Positions 1-9,434 of a stretch of 64,000 nucleotides of DNA are shown here, piece after piece. The DNA comes from Orrella dioscoreae (GTDB lineage Bacteria; Pseudomonadota; Gammaproteobacteria; Burkholderiales; Burkholderiaceae_B), in NCBI RefSeq assembly GCF_900089455.2, contig NZ_LT907988.1, forward strand, positions 2,790,001 through 2,854,000. Reading direction: 5' to 3'. The position numbers and the translations under genes were made by a program. Within the stretch, counting starts at the first letter, position 1; the number at the start of each line of letters is the position of its first letter. The notes under the pieces are model-generated. The model was not told where the DNA came from and ran no database searches. It worked only from the letters and a program-made list of their open reading frames with translations.

Positions 1-2
1 CC

Positions 3-1049
3 GCCGCCACTGTCCTCTGGTCCCCCTATCCGGCCGTGACGGTCAAACGCTCGATCCAGCTGGTGGGCTTGATGCTGGTGGGTATCACGCTGACGCTGCC
101 CTTCGTGCAGGACCGGCACTTCATCCGGGTGCTGTGCCGCACGCTGACGGCCCTGCTCGTGGCGTCGTTCATCATGGTGCTGGTCATTCCCAAGATCGGC
201 GTCGACCCGCTGCGCGAAGGCGGCTGGCGCGGCATCCTGTGGCACAAGAACACCCTGGGCGGCGTCGCCTGCTTTGCCGTGCTCACCTGGGTCAACCGGC
301 TGTGCAACAAGGACACCGATTGGCGCATCGGCATCCCGGCCCTGCTCTTCACGCTGCTGATGCTGGTGATGTCGCGCAGCTCCACGGCGCTGATCTCGGC
401 CATGACGGGCATCGCCATCTATCTGTTCGCGCGCCGGCGCTACCTGGGCGGACCCAATGCCCGGCTGATGGCGGCGCTGGCGCTGACCATCGTGGGACTG
501 GGCTTCCTGCAGATCTTCTTCACGGTGACCGGCCGATTGCCAACCTGGAACGAGATCATCCGCCCCCTGTTGCTGCTGCTGAACAAGAGCCCCGACCTGA
601 CGGGCCGCACCGACCTGTGGGAGATGGTGCTGCTGGACGTGGCCCGCCACCCGGTGCAGGGCATCGGCTTCGGCGCGTTCTGGCTGAACGTGGGCAGCCC
701 ATCGCAATACATCATCGACGCGGTCAACTGGATTCCGCTGCAGGCGCACAACGGCTACATCGACCTGCTCAATGAACTGGGCGGCGTCGGTTTCGGCCTC
801 TTCATCGCCTTCCTGCTCTGGCACACGGTGACACTGTTCAAGGTCGGCCACATCGACAGGGAGCAGGCCGCCATCCACTGGGCCTTCTTCATCCTGATCC
901 TGATCAGCAACTTCTCGGAAAGCCAGTTCTTCAACGGCGTGCTCTTCCAGAACTGCCTGCTCATCTTCTCTTCCATCGCGCTGTCGGCCCTGGTGGCCCG
1001 GCACCAGCCGGCCAGCCGGCCGTATCCCATGCCCGTTCCCCAGACATGA
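3..1049 (+). CDS. O-antigen ligase / Wzy-type polymerase family membrane protein, 5' end outside the window
   Basis: Multi-pass inner-membrane protein of the Wzy_C (O-antigen ligase/polymerase) superfamily, which joins polysaccharide repeat units or ligates glycan on the periplasmic face. The reading frame is open to the first base of the window, so the gene is truncated; a GTG at 36 is only an internal codon. Seen: a run of hydrophobic segments, the conserved stretch GWRGILWHKNTLGG that precedes the large periplasmic loop, and GHGxG/HNGY-like residues (QAHNGYIDLLNELG) after it. The stop codon overlaps the next gene in an ATGA, so the two are translationally coupled. Position in an EPS locus favours a polymerase role, but ligase and polymerase cannot be told apart from sequence alone. 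Confidence 0.85.
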   Translation, partial: AATVLWSPYPAVTVKRSIQLVGLMLVGITLTLPFVQDRHFIRVLCRTLTALLVASFIMVLVIPKIGVDPLREGGWRGILWHKNTLGGVACFAVLTWVNRLCNKDTDWRIGIPALLFTLLMLVMSRSSTALISAMTGIAIYLFARRRYLGGPNARLMAALALTIVGLGFLQIFFTVTGRLPTWNEIIRPLLLLLNKSPDLTGRTDLWEMVLLDVARHPVQGIGFGAFWLNVGSPSQYIIDAVNWIPLQAHNGYIDLLNELGGVGFGLFIAFLLWHTVTLFKVGHIDREQAAIHWAFFILILISNFSESQFFNGVLFQNCLLIFSSIALSALVARHQPASRPYPMPVPQT

Positions 1050-3463
1050 CGCTCGCCCCACTCGCATCCGCACGCCGACTCGCCCAGGCAGCCGCCCTGG
1101 CTGCCGGACTCGCCGCCAGCGCAGGCGCGATGGCGCAAGCCGCCCTGGCGCTGCCCGGCACGCTGCAGACGCCGTACTACCGGTACGACATCGATGAAGA
1201 TCAACTGGGCGGCGCACCCGACCAGTCCAGCCTGAACCAGCCGCTGGATGCCAGCTCGCGGATGTTCATCAAGAATGCCCGCTTCCACAAGGCCGGACCG
1301 GACGGCCGGATCAACACGAGCGACGACGAGCGGCTGCGCCTCTTCGGCATCAACCTCAGTTTCGCGGCGAACTTTCCCGCGCCGGAAGACGCCGCCGGCA
1401 TCGCACGCAGGCTCAAGCGCCAGGGGTTCAACGCCGTGCGCCTGCACCACATGGACACCTCGCCCGGCACGGCCACCGATCCCCCCGTCAGCCTCCTCAC
1501 GCCCGGCCCCTATCCCAGCTTCAACGACGCCGCCGTGACGCGGCTGCGCGGCTTCATCGAGGCGCTGGCCAAGGAAGGCATCTACGTCAACCTGAACCTG
1601 CGCGTCGGCTACCAGTTCCGTCCCGACGTGGACAAGGTGCCCGCCTTCGACGCCAGCCAGCAGGCACGGCCCATCGCCAGCCCCATCGTGGTGTATTACC
1701 CCCGCATGGTGGAACTGCAGGCGCGTTTCGCCAGCGAGGCGATCGCGCGCCTGGGCCTGGCGAACAATCCCGCGCTGGCCATGGTGGAAATCAACAATGA
1801 GTCGGGGCTGCTGGCCGCCTGGCAGCGTCGCGAATGGCGCGACGCCGTCCCCGAGCAATACAGCCCGGAACTGCTGCGCCTGTGGAAGGCCTGGCTGGCG
1901 CAACGCTACGGCTCGGTCGAGCAGGCCTGCGCCGCATGGCGCACCTGCGAGAAGGCAGACGAGGTCATCCTGCTGACGCCCGAAGACGCCGAGGCCGCCG
2001 AAAGCGGCCTGCAGGTGCTGCGCGACAAGCTGGACTCCCAATGGCTGCGGCTCTCCGGCCAACGGGTGGGCGGACGCGATGCGTCCTCCGACCCGGCCTC
2101 GGGCAAGGCGTTGCGCACACGCGATTTCCTGCTGTTCCTTGCCGACACCGACCGCGCCTATTACAAGCAGATCCGCCAGGTGATCCACCAGGCGGCGGGT
2201 TTCCCCGTGCCCGTCACCGGCACGCAGATGGGCTACGGCGGCATCCTCAACCTGGTCTCGCATGAAGAGATGGACTACACCGACGAGCATTTCTACGTCG
2301 ACCATCCGCACTTCATCAACGGCAGCAGCGACGTGCGCGACTGGCGCATCTGGAACGTGTCGCTGACCGGCAAGCACATGGACCTGCTGACCGGCATGGC
2401 CTTGCGGCGCGACGTTCGCAAGCCGCTGGTGGTCAGCGAATTCAACCAGCCCCTGCCCAGCCTGCCTGCCGCCGAACTGGTGCCGATCACCGCGGCCTTC
2501 GCCGCGCTGCAGGACTGGGACGGCCTGTTCTTCTTCGATTACGCCGATGGCAGCCGCGGGCCGGCTGTGCCGGGCAGCTTCGCGCTGCGCGGCGACTGGG
2601 GCAAGGTGGCGCTGATCGGCCAGGCCGCGCGCCTTTTCCGTTCGGGCTGGATTCCCGCCAACCAGGAAGCGCTGGTCCTGCCCATGCCCGCCGGCACGCA
2701 GGCCGCCCTGGCCGCGTCGCGCCGTCCCGACGCGTTGGAAGCACACCTGGCCGCGCGCCACGGGGTGGTCGAAGCGATGGGCTGGAGCCGCCGCATCGCC
2801 CTGAATCCCTCCGCCAGCGAGGACACCCCTGTCGCCCGGCCTGCGGCGCCGGCCCAGCCGCTGCGCTCGCCCGGCGGCGAGGTGACCTATGATCCGACAC
2901 AAGGCGTGCTTGGCATCCAGGCGCCCCAGGTACTGGGCCTGTTTGGCCGCCCGCCGGCCTCGCCCGATGCCAACGGGCTGGGCGCGCGCTTCACCGGCAA
3001 TGACCCCGCGCCTCACGCCAGCATCCTGCTGACGGCCGCCGACAACAAGCCGCTGGCCGACTCGCAACAGCTGCTGCTGTCGTTGGGCAGCGGCACGGTG
3101 GGCACGCAACCAGGCTCGCTCCCGCCGCGCCCGAAGCAGATGGTGAAGCACCCGTCGGGCTCGGACTCCTGGACGCTGGAGCCGGACCCCCAGTTCATGC
3201 AACGCCCCTCGGGGTCGCATAACGGTTCCGGCCAGCCCTGGCTGACCCTCAACCGCGCCGACGTCAGTTGGCCCACCCCCTGGACCGCCGCGCAGGTCTA
3301 TCCGCTGGACGGACAGGGCAAGCGCATGGCCGCCCTGCCCGCCTCGCGCGTGTCGATCGGCGGCGGACGCCTGACGGTCTCGGTGCAGGCCACTTCGCAG
3401 GAAACCAGCCCCTGGTACGAAATCGTTCCCGGTCCCGCCCAAGCGGCGGCCGGCCGCCCCTGA
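1046..3463 (+). CDS. Secreted glycoside hydrolase-like protein (TIM-barrel, clan GH-A type), EPS-associated
   Basis: An 805-residue exported protein. Residues 1-31 form a signal peptide ending AMAQA. The next part reads as a (beta/alpha)8 glycosidase: a loop with LFGINLSF, RRLKRQGFNAVRLHHMD (start of the barrel), EINNES with Glu252 in the usual acid/base position, and VVSEFNQP with Glu465 in the usual nucleophile position. A C-terminal part from about residue 600 looks beta-rich and may be an accessory domain. The start codon overlaps the stop of the Wzy-like gene. EPS clusters often carry a matching glycanase that trims or releases polymer; that role is inferred from position. The exact GH family cannot be assigned by eye (GH5- or GH42-like). 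Confidence 0.75.
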   Translation: MTLAPLASARRLAQAAALAAGLAASAGAMAQAALALPGTLQTPYYRYDIDEDQLGGAPDQSSLNQPLDASSRMFIKNARFHKAGPDGRINTSDDERLRLFGINLSFAANFPAPEDAAGIARRLKRQGFNAVRLHHMDTSPGTATDPPVSLLTPGPYPSFNDAAVTRLRGFIEALAKEGIYVNLNLRVGYQFRPDVDKVPAFDASQQARPIASPIVVYYPRMVELQARFASEAIARLGLANNPALAMVEINNESGLLAAWQRREWRDAVPEQYSPELLRLWKAWLAQRYGSVEQACAAWRTCEKADEVILLTPEDAEAAESGLQVLRDKLDSQWLRLSGQRVGGRDASSDPASGKALRTRDFLLFLADTDRAYYKQIRQVIHQAAGFPVPVTGTQMGYGGILNLVSHEEMDYTDEHFYVDHPHFINGSSDVRDWRIWNVSLTGKHMDLLTGMALRRDVRKPLVVSEFNQPLPSLPAAELVPITAAFAALQDWDGLFFFDYADGSRGPAVPGSFALRGDWGKVALIGQAARLFRSGWIPANQEALVLPMPAGTQAALAASRRPDALEAHLAARHGVVEAMGWSRRIALNPSASEDTPVARPAAPAQPLRSPGGEVTYDPTQGVLGIQAPQVLGLFGRPPASPDANGLGARFTGNDPAPHASILLTAADNKPLADSQQLLLSLGSGTVGTQPGSLPPRPKQMVKHPSGSDSWTLEPDPQFMQRPSGSHNGSGQPWLTLNRADVSWPTPWTAAQVYPLDGQGKRMAALPASRVSIGGGRLTVSVQATSQETSPWYEIVPGPAQAAAGRP

Positions 3464-3490
3464 TCACACGCACAAGAAGGGAGCCGCGAC

Positions 3491-4666
3491 ATGTCCACTG
3501 CCCTGCATATCCTGATCCTGCTGGTCGCCATCGCGCCGGTGCTGAGCTGCGTCTACCTGGGCGTGCTGACCCTGCTGTCGGCCAGGTTGCCCACGCCCAG
3601 GCCCAGCAGCCAGGACATGGTGTTCGACGTGCTGATTCCCGCGCACAACGAATCCCAGGTCATCGCCCGTACGCTGTCCAATCTGCAGAAGCTGGACTGG
3701 CCCGCCAGCAATTACCGCATCCTGGTGATTGCCGACAACTGCACCGACGACACCGCCGAACTGTCCCGGCAGGCGGGCGCCCATGTGCTGGAGCGCCAGG
3801 ACGCCACGCGTCGCGGCAAGGGCTATGCGCTGGAGCATGCCTTCGCCTACAGCGCGCAAGGCCCGGCAACCGCCGTGGTGGTGGTGGACGCCGACACCGA
3901 GGTCACGCCCAACCTGCTGCAGGCCTGCGCCGCCCGGATCGAACAGGGCGCCCTGGCCGTCCAGGTCAACTACGGCGTGCTGAACCCCAACGACAGCTGG
4001 CGCACCCGCCTCATCACCATCGCCTATGGCGCCTTCCATGCCGTGCGCTCACGCGCCCGCGAGCGCATGGGCGTGTCCTGCGGCCTGCGCGGCAATGGCG
4101 CCTGCTACACGCATGCGTTGCTGCGCCAGCATCCCTTCAACATCTATTCGCTGACCGAAGACCTGGAGTACGGCGTGCTGCTGGGCCTGAACGGCATCCG
4201 CGTGCATTACGCCGACGAAGCCTGCGCCGACGCGGAGATCATCGATTCGGAGCGCGGGGCGCGCACCCAGCGCAGCCGCTGGGAAGGCGGCCGCCTGGCG
4301 GTGGCCCGCGCCTATGCCGGCAGGCTGCTGGGCCACGCCTGGCGCCAGCGCAGCGCCACCAGCTTCGAGCTGGCGCTGGACCTGCTGACCCTGCCGCTGG
4401 GCAACATCGTGCTGCAGATCGTGCTGCTGGCCCTGGTGGCCGGTGGCGCGGCGCTGCTCGTCCCCGCCCTGGCGGCCTGGCTCTGGCTGCCGCTGATCCT
4501 GCTGCTGATCCTGGCCGCGCATGTCTGGCGCGGCTGGCAACTGGCGCCGGTGGGCTGGCGCGCGCTGGCGGACCTGGCCTATGTGCCCTTCTTCATCCTG
4601 TGGAAGATGTACGCCAAGCTGCGCACCCGCGGCAACAAGGGCTGGGTGCGGACCGACCGCAAGTAA
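3491..4666 (+). CDS. Family 2 glycosyltransferase, membrane-bound
   Basis: 391 residues. Predicted to transfer a sugar from a nucleotide-sugar donor onto the growing EPS repeat. Architecture: an N-terminal hydrophobic segment (about 5-30), a GT-A domain opening with FDVLIPAHNE, the metal-binding DAD at 133-135, a TED motif with Asp224 as the likely base, QRSRW at 260-264 (QxxRW), and two or three C-terminal membrane segments (about 295-350). This layout matches processive or EPS-type GT2 enzymes. It follows the glycoside hydrolase by 27 bases with a GGGAG ribosome site and looks co-transcribed with it. Sugar specificity is not visible. Confidence 0.9.
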   Translation: MSTALHILILLVAIAPVLSCVYLGVLTLLSARLPTPRPSSQDMVFDVLIPAHNESQVIARTLSNLQKLDWPASNYRILVIADNCTDDTAELSRQAGAHVLERQDATRRGKGYALEHAFAYSAQGPATAVVVVDADTEVTPNLLQACAARIEQGALAVQVNYGVLNPNDSWRTRLITIAYGAFHAVRSRARERMGVSCGLRGNGACYTHALLRQHPFNIYSLTEDLEYGVLLGLNGIRVHYADEACADAEIIDSERGARTQRSRWEGGRLAVARAYAGRLLGHAWRQRSATSFELALDLLTLPLGNIVLQIVLLALVAGGAALLVPALAAWLWLPLILLLILAAHVWRGWQLAPVGWRALADLAYVPFFILWKMYAKLRTRGNKGWVRTDRK

Positions 4667-4693
4667 ACGCGGCCAGCCGTCCCGGGCAGTGGA

Positions 4694-5767
4694 TCAGCGG
4701 GGCGCCGGGGCATGCCCCCGGCCCCGCATCCGGTCACGCAGCACCAGGCCGATGCGCTCGACATAGCGCCAGGACAGGTGCGCCGCCCCGAACGACAGCC
4801 CCCCCAGCAGCCCGATGCGCAGGGCCAGCGGCCAGTCCGGTATCCACGTGTCCAGCAGCACGAACACCAGCCAGTGGTACAGGTACAGCGAATAGCTGAT
4901 CAGGCCGACATGGACCAGCGGGCGCGAGGCCAGGATGCGGCTGAACAGGTTCTGCCCGAAGACCAGGTACTGGAACATCAGGGCCAGCGCGATGCCTTGC
5001 AGCGAGAAGCGCAGGGTTTCCCGGAAGAAGGGGTCGCGGTACAGCAACGTGGCCAGCATCAGCGCGATGCCCGCCGCGAACACGGCAGGCCGTCCCAGGA
5101 GGGCGCGCAAGCCGGGCCGGTCCGTCGTGAGCAGGGAAAAGGCCGCGCCATAGAAGATGGAGTCGACGCGCGTGTCGGTGCCCATGTAGATCCGCTTGCC
5201 CGACAGCGTCTGGGCGTCCATCCCCGAGGCCAGCCAGATGCGCCAGGCCAGCACGGCGAACAACGCTCCCACGATGACGCGCGTCAGCCAGGCGCCGCGC
5301 GGCGCCAGCACGGCGAACAGCAGCGGGAACACGAAGTAGTAATGCTCTTCCACCGCCAGCGACCACGTGATCGACAAGGGCGAGGCCATGACCGAGCTGT
5401 CGAAGCAGTCGCAGATGTTCCAGTAGTTGCTGAAATAGAAAAGCGCGGCCGCCACGTCCTGCCAGGGCACGGGCGCGCCGGAGAGCCACAGGCTGATCGC
5501 GCCCACCGCCACGAAGACATAAAGCGCGGGCATGAGCCGGAACAGGCGGCGCAAATAGAAGGCCTGGATGTCGATGCCGCCGTCACGCGCGTGCTCGGAC
5601 AGCATCAGCCGGGTGATGATGAAGCCGCTGATGAAGAAGAAGACCGTGACGCCCAGCCCGCCGGGAATGATCTCGCCCAGCCAGGCGTGCGACAGCATGA
5701 CGAGCAGAATGGATGCCGCGCGCAGGCCGTCCAGCGCGGGCAGGTAGGCATGACCGGTGCTACGCAC
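4694..5767 (-). CDS. Acyltransferase 3 family protein (OafA/YrhL type)
   Basis: 357 residues, about ten hydrophobic segments. The family moves acyl groups (usually acetyl) across the inner membrane onto surface glycans. Seen: the N-terminal ALDGLRAASILLVMLSHAW with the family His, the GVTVFFFISGFIITR segment, and an Arg-rich loop near FYLRRLFRLMPAL. The start is a GTG preceded by GGAG in the overlap with the upstream gene; the in-frame codon just upstream is that gene's TGA stop, so no earlier start is possible. It is last in a reverse-strand block of SGNH esterase, GMC oxidoreductase, epimerase and acyltransferase, and probably decorates the EPS. Confidence 0.9.
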   Translation of the reverse strand: MRSTGHAYLPALDGLRAASILLVMLSHAWLGEIIPGGLGVTVFFFISGFIITRLMLSEHARDGGIDIQAFYLRRLFRLMPALYVFVAVGAISLWLSGAPVPWQDVAAALFYFSNYWNICDCFDSSVMASPLSITWSLAVEEHYYFVFPLLFAVLAPRGAWLTRVIVGALFAVLAWRIWLASGMDAQTLSGKRIYMGTDTRVDSIFYGAAFSLLTTDRPGLRALLGRPAVFAAGIALMLATLLYRDPFFRETLRFSLQGIALALMFQYLVFGQNLFSRILASRPLVHVGLISYSLYLYHWLVFVLLDTWIPDWPLALRIGLLGGLSFGAAHLSWRYVERIGLVLRDRMRGRGHAPAPR

Positions 5768-5779
5768 GCAGGCGCTCCA

Positions 5780-6730
5780 TCATGGCCGGGCGCCGGCAGG
5801 CTGGGGCAGGCTGTCGCGCAGCCCTTCCTGCAGGGATCGCCACGGCAGCAGTCCCAGGTCGCGTTCCGCGGCGCGGCTGTCCAGACGGATGTCCTGCCCC
5901 CACAGACGGGCCAGCGACGGCGGGATGGGAGGCGGCAAGGCCATGCGCAGCTTCGCGCGGCGGGCCAGGATCTCCAGGATCTTGAGCGCGGGCGCGGCCA
6001 GGTGGGTTTCGATCTTCAGGCGGCGATTGCCGATGCGGGTGACAGGCACCGCGCCCAGTTCGCGCGCCACGGCAAGGAAGTAATCGTTCCAGTCCGGCGC
6101 GTCGCGCATGGCCAGGTTGTAGACCGCGTTGACGGTGCCGGGCAGGCGCAGGGCCGCCAGCGCGGCCTGCACGACGTCATCGACGTGAACCAGGTTGCTG
6201 CAGCCATCGCCGCGCTCGCCCAGGTCGCCGATGCGGCGCGCGCGCACCAGCGCGGCGATGCGGTCCGTCCATTGGGGACTGCCGGGGCCATAGATGCAGC
6301 CCGGCCGCAGCACGACCTTGTCGGCCGTCCGCGCCAGTTCCTGCTCGGCCTGGGCCTTGGCGGCGGAATAGCCGCCCACGCCGCCGGCGGGCGGGCAGGA
6401 TTCATCGATGAGACCTTCGATGGCGCCATAGATGGCCATGGAGCTGAAATGCACCAGGCGCACCGGCACGCGTTGCAAGGCCAGGCGCAAGGCCTTCGCG
6501 TTCTCGACGATGGCGGCCGGCGAGCCCGCCATGCAGTTGACCACCGCGTCGGCCTGCGCGAACGCCTGGGCCAGCGCTTCGCTGTCCGTCGCGTCGACCA
6601 CGATGTCGACGCCGGCGCCTGCCCTGCGGCCGGCAGCCACGGGCTGGGCCCACTCGCTGGCGGCCAGGGCGGCGGCCACGCGCCTGCCCACGTATCCTTG
6701 CGCGCCCAGCACCAGTACCTTGCTCGTCAT
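5780..6730 (-). CDS. NAD-dependent epimerase/dehydratase (extended SDR family)
   Basis: 316 residues from the chosen ATG at 6730, which has GGGAG five bases upstream; an ATG four codons earlier is less well placed. The Rossmann motif GAQGYVG lies near the N-terminus, followed by SSMAIYG and YSAAK, giving the Ser and Tyr-x-x-x-Lys catalytic set of extended short-chain dehydrogenases. Such enzymes epimerise, reduce or dehydrate nucleotide sugars. Its stop is 13 bases from the start of the acyltransferase gene. Likely job: making a rare sugar for the EPS. The substrate is unknown, and a role in lipid or lactone reduction is not excluded. Confidence 0.85.
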   Translation of the reverse strand: MTSKVLVLGAQGYVGRRVAAALAASEWAQPVAAGRRAGAGVDIVVDATDSEALAQAFAQADAVVNCMAGSPAAIVENAKALRLALQRVPVRLVHFSSMAIYGAIEGLIDESCPPAGGVGGYSAAKAQAEQELARTADKVVLRPGCIYGPGSPQWTDRIAALVRARRIGDLGERGDGCSNLVHVDDVVQAALAALRLPGTVNAVYNLAMRDAPDWNDYFLAVARELGAVPVTRIGNRRLKIETHLAAPALKILEILARRAKLRMALPPPIPPSLARLWGQDIRLDSRAAERDLGLLPWRSLQEGLRDSLPQPAGARP

Positions 6731-6757
6731 GTCGGCTCCCATGTGTCGTTGTCGGCC

Positions 6758-8419
6758 CTAGGCTGGTCGCGCGGCCAGCCGGCCCTTCAGGTGGTCCGCC
6801 AGGCGCAACGCCATCGCCACGATGGTCAGCGTCGGATTCGCCTGGCTGGAGGTCGGGAACACCGCGGATCCCGCCAGATAGAGGTTGTCCGCCTCGTGCA
6901 GGCGGCAGTGCGCGTCCACCACGCTATCACGCGGATCGCTCCCCATCCGCGCCGTCCCGATGTGATGGCCGCCATAGGCGCCATAACGGGTCATTTCGTG
7001 CTCGACACTGTCCGGGTCGTAGTCGAATCGCGCGTGCCCCCACTTTTCCAGTTCCTGCGCGAATTCGGCCAGCGCCGCCTTGACCGTGTGGACGTCACGC
7101 CCGGTGTAGCGCCAGTCGACATGCAGGCGGCGCATGCCCAGGGCATCCAGGCCGTCGCCCAGCGTCACGCGGCTCTCGGCGTTCGGTTCCTGTTCGGCGT
7201 GGAAATCCAGGCTGTAGCGCGGCGCGCGCGGATGCACGATGACGGAAGGAAACTTGCGTGCCGCCAGCGTGCGGTGGCGCACCCAATGCGTCAGGAACTT
7301 CGCGATGCCACCCGCGTCGGCCACCACGTTGCGCACGTGCTGCAGCGTGGCGCCCGGTGTGAGCGACTCTTCGCCGTGCAGGCGCTTGCCGTATTCGTAG
7401 GGGATGAAGTATTTGGCCAGGTACAGCATCGACAGCGGTCCGGTGCGGTGTGCCGGATCGGTGATGCGCGGATGGTGCAGCCGCGCAATGAAATTGCCGA
7501 CTTCAAGCCGCTGCTGGGCGGCCGCCGACAAGGCCAGGCGTCGCCGGCAGTAGACGCCGTCATCGGCGCGTTCATAGCCGTGCCAGACCCGCTCGGCGGC
7601 ATCGATGCTCAGCGTCCCGATGGTGCCTGCCAGGTGGCACATGTAATAGCGGCCCAGCACGTCATGGGCATTACCCAGGCTCTGGCCGCCGGCGCCCGCG
7701 CTGTTGAGCAGCAGGCGCGTGGTTTCCAGCCCGCCCATGGCCAGGGTGTAGCAGCGCGCGGCTATCGTGATCTGCCGTCCATCCAGCGTGCGCGCCTGGG
7801 CGCCGACGATATGCGAACCCGTCTCGGACAAGGCCAGGTTGCAGACCGAGTAGCCCTGAAGCACGCGCACGGCGCTGTTTTCAAGGCGGCGGTGATAACG
7901 GTGGCCGAAATGGGTGGGGCAGCTGAAGCGTTCCAGCGTGTCGGTGGAAAAGCTCGTGCTGTCGAAACCGTCGAGCATCGGCCGCATGGGCCGGTCGAAG
8001 GCCTGTTCCGCGGTGTAGGCATAGGCCCCGGCTTCGCACAGGCGATTGGCTTGCGGGTAGTACGGCAGCAGGTCACCCAGCCCGATGGGCCAGCCGCTGT
8101 GCGCCATGTAGTCGCGCGGCTCGAAGTCGATGGCGTCGAAGGGCATGCAGCGCCCGCCCCAGATCGTGGTGGAGCCACCGAAACGGCGCTGCCGGTAGCG
8201 GTCCAGCGGGCTGTGCAGGCGCTCGTCGGCAACCGTGCCGGCATAGAGCGCCTGGATGCGGGGGTCGTCTTTTTCCCCCCCGCTTTCGATCAACAGGACG
8301 TCCAGGCCGGCATCGCGCAGGGCCAGCGCCATGGCGATGCCCGCGGCGCCCGCGCCGACGATGCAGAGATCGGCGGTGAGGGTGGCGCCGTGCGGAACGG
8401 AATCGGGCTTGAGGAACAT
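6758..8419 (-). CDS. GMC-family FAD-dependent oxidoreductase
   Basis: 553 residues from an ATG with GGAG seven bases upstream. GAGAAG at 22-27 and LLIESGG form the FAD dinucleotide site. The C-terminal GMC domain carries YGGHHIGTARMG with the conserved active-site His, then LYLAGSAVFPTSSQANPTLTIVA, the usual FAD-closing segment. GMC enzymes oxidise alcohols or sugars. This one begins only 11 bases downstream of the SGNH esterase stop and 27 bases before the epimerase start, so it belongs to a four-gene unit that probably oxidises or otherwise modifies a glycan precursor. There is no signal peptide, so a cytoplasmic site is likely. Substrate unknown. Confidence 0.88.
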   Translation of the reverse strand: MFLKPDSVPHGATLTADLCIVGAGAAGIAMALALRDAGLDVLLIESGGEKDDPRIQALYAGTVADERLHSPLDRYRQRRFGGSTTIWGGRCMPFDAIDFEPRDYMAHSGWPIGLGDLLPYYPQANRLCEAGAYAYTAEQAFDRPMRPMLDGFDSTSFSTDTLERFSCPTHFGHRYHRRLENSAVRVLQGYSVCNLALSETGSHIVGAQARTLDGRQITIAARCYTLAMGGLETTRLLLNSAGAGGQSLGNAHDVLGRYYMCHLAGTIGTLSIDAAERVWHGYERADDGVYCRRRLALSAAAQQRLEVGNFIARLHHPRITDPAHRTGPLSMLYLAKYFIPYEYGKRLHGEESLTPGATLQHVRNVVADAGGIAKFLTHWVRHRTLAARKFPSVIVHPRAPRYSLDFHAEQEPNAESRVTLGDGLDALGMRRLHVDWRYTGRDVHTVKAALAEFAQELEKWGHARFDYDPDSVEHEMTRYGAYGGHHIGTARMGSDPRDSVVDAHCRLHEADNLYLAGSAVFPTSSQANPTLTIVAMALRLADHLKGRLAARPA

Positions 8420-8429
8420 GGCGCCGCTC

Positions 8430-9209
8430 CTAGCGCGGGCCAGCCGCGCCCGAGCCCGCCAGGCTGCGCTGCACGTAGTCGGCAAAATTGATGTAGCCGG
8501 CCATGGAGGGATGCACGCCGTCGGCGAACATGCCTTGCGCCAGCACGCGGAAATCGTTGGTGCCGCCGCTGGACCAGTTCAAATAATCCACCACGGTGAC
8601 GTTGGGGTAGCGCACGGCCAGGTCTTCCACCAGCCAGCGGTTGAAGGCGTTGCCCACGGCGATGCGGTCATCGGTCATGCCCAGCCACGAACCGATGTTG
8701 TCGATGATGAGCGGGATGCGGCGGTCGGCGGCGGTCTGGGCGAAATAGCGGAAGTTGTCCTGCAGCACGGCCAGCGGCACGCCCAGCGCCAGGTCGTTGA
8801 TGCCCACGTGCAGGAAGATGGTGCTGGGCTGCGTGCCGGCGGGCAGCGTGCGGGCCGGACGGCCATCGCCCACGTTCACGTCCTGCGCCAGGACGTCACG
8901 CAGCCAGCGCGCGCGCACCTGCGACGAGGTCTGCCCGCCCATGCCGTGATTGAAATGGAACACGCCATAGCGCACGGCCAGCTCATAGGACAGCTGGCCC
9001 GGTTCGGAAGGATGGTCGGCCTTGAACTGGCCGTTGAGGTTCAGGCGGCCCTTGCGTTGCGGCTCGCCTTCGGCGATGGAATCACCGACCACCACGGCAT
9101 AGGACTTGCCCGGCGCATAGGCCGGCGCGCGCTGCGCGGCCAGGGCATGGGCGCCCGCCAGGAACAGGGCGCACCCAATAAGGAACGAACGGATCAGTGT
9201 GCTCGGCAT
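8430..9209 (-). CDS. Secreted SGNH/GDSL-family hydrolase or O-acetyl esterase
   Basis: 259 residues, exported: hydrophobic signal at about 5-24 ending AHALAAQ. Catalytic blocks are all present: block I VVVGDSIAEG (Ser44), block II Gly in HGMGGQTSS, block III LHVGINDLALG (GxND) and block V DGVHPSMAGY (Asp and His). The ATG at 9209 is chosen because AGGA lies nine bases before it; an ATG three codons earlier sits directly on that site. First gene of the reverse-strand EPS modification block. It may deacylate or transacylate the polysaccharide in the periplasm, opposing or completing the acyltransferase-3 at the other end of the block (inference). Confidence 0.85.
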   Translation of the reverse strand: MPSTLIRSFLIGCALFLAGAHALAAQRAPAYAPGKSYAVVVGDSIAEGEPQRKGRLNLNGQFKADHPSEPGQLSYELAVRYGVFHFNHGMGGQTSSQVRARWLRDVLAQDVNVGDGRPARTLPAGTQPSTIFLHVGINDLALGVPLAVLQDNFRYFAQTAADRRIPLIIDNIGSWLGMTDDRIAVGNAFNRWLVEDLAVRYPNVTVVDYLNWSSGGTNDFRVLAQGMFADGVHPSMAGYINFADYVQRSLAGSGAAGPR

Positions 9210-9434
9210 GGACGGCATTCCTGGGGGGAGTTGGCGGCATGCCTGCCCGCGGCATCGGACCCGGGCAGGCCGCCCTGGTTCGGGACGGCGTGAAGACTGG
9301 CGCCGGGACTCGTCCGGAAACACGCCTGCGCATATTATGATGGTTTTGGATGACCTGGTGCGGACAGCAATCCGGCTGTTTTTGCGCGGCGCAAAAGCAT
9401 GGCTGTCCAGCCCCCGATTGATAACGGAAAACCT

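Noticed and set aside
755-3442. 895-codon reverse-strand open frame opposite the glycoside hydrolase gene
   Set aside because: Antisense shadow of a GC-rich gene: low-complexity Gly/Arg/Ala/Gln translation with no family match, while the forward frame has signal peptide and catalytic motifs.
4712-8491. 1259-codon forward open frame opposite acyltransferase, epimerase and oxidoreductase genes
   Set aside because: Spans three well-supported reverse-strand genes and reads as Arg/Gln/Gly-rich shadow sequence.
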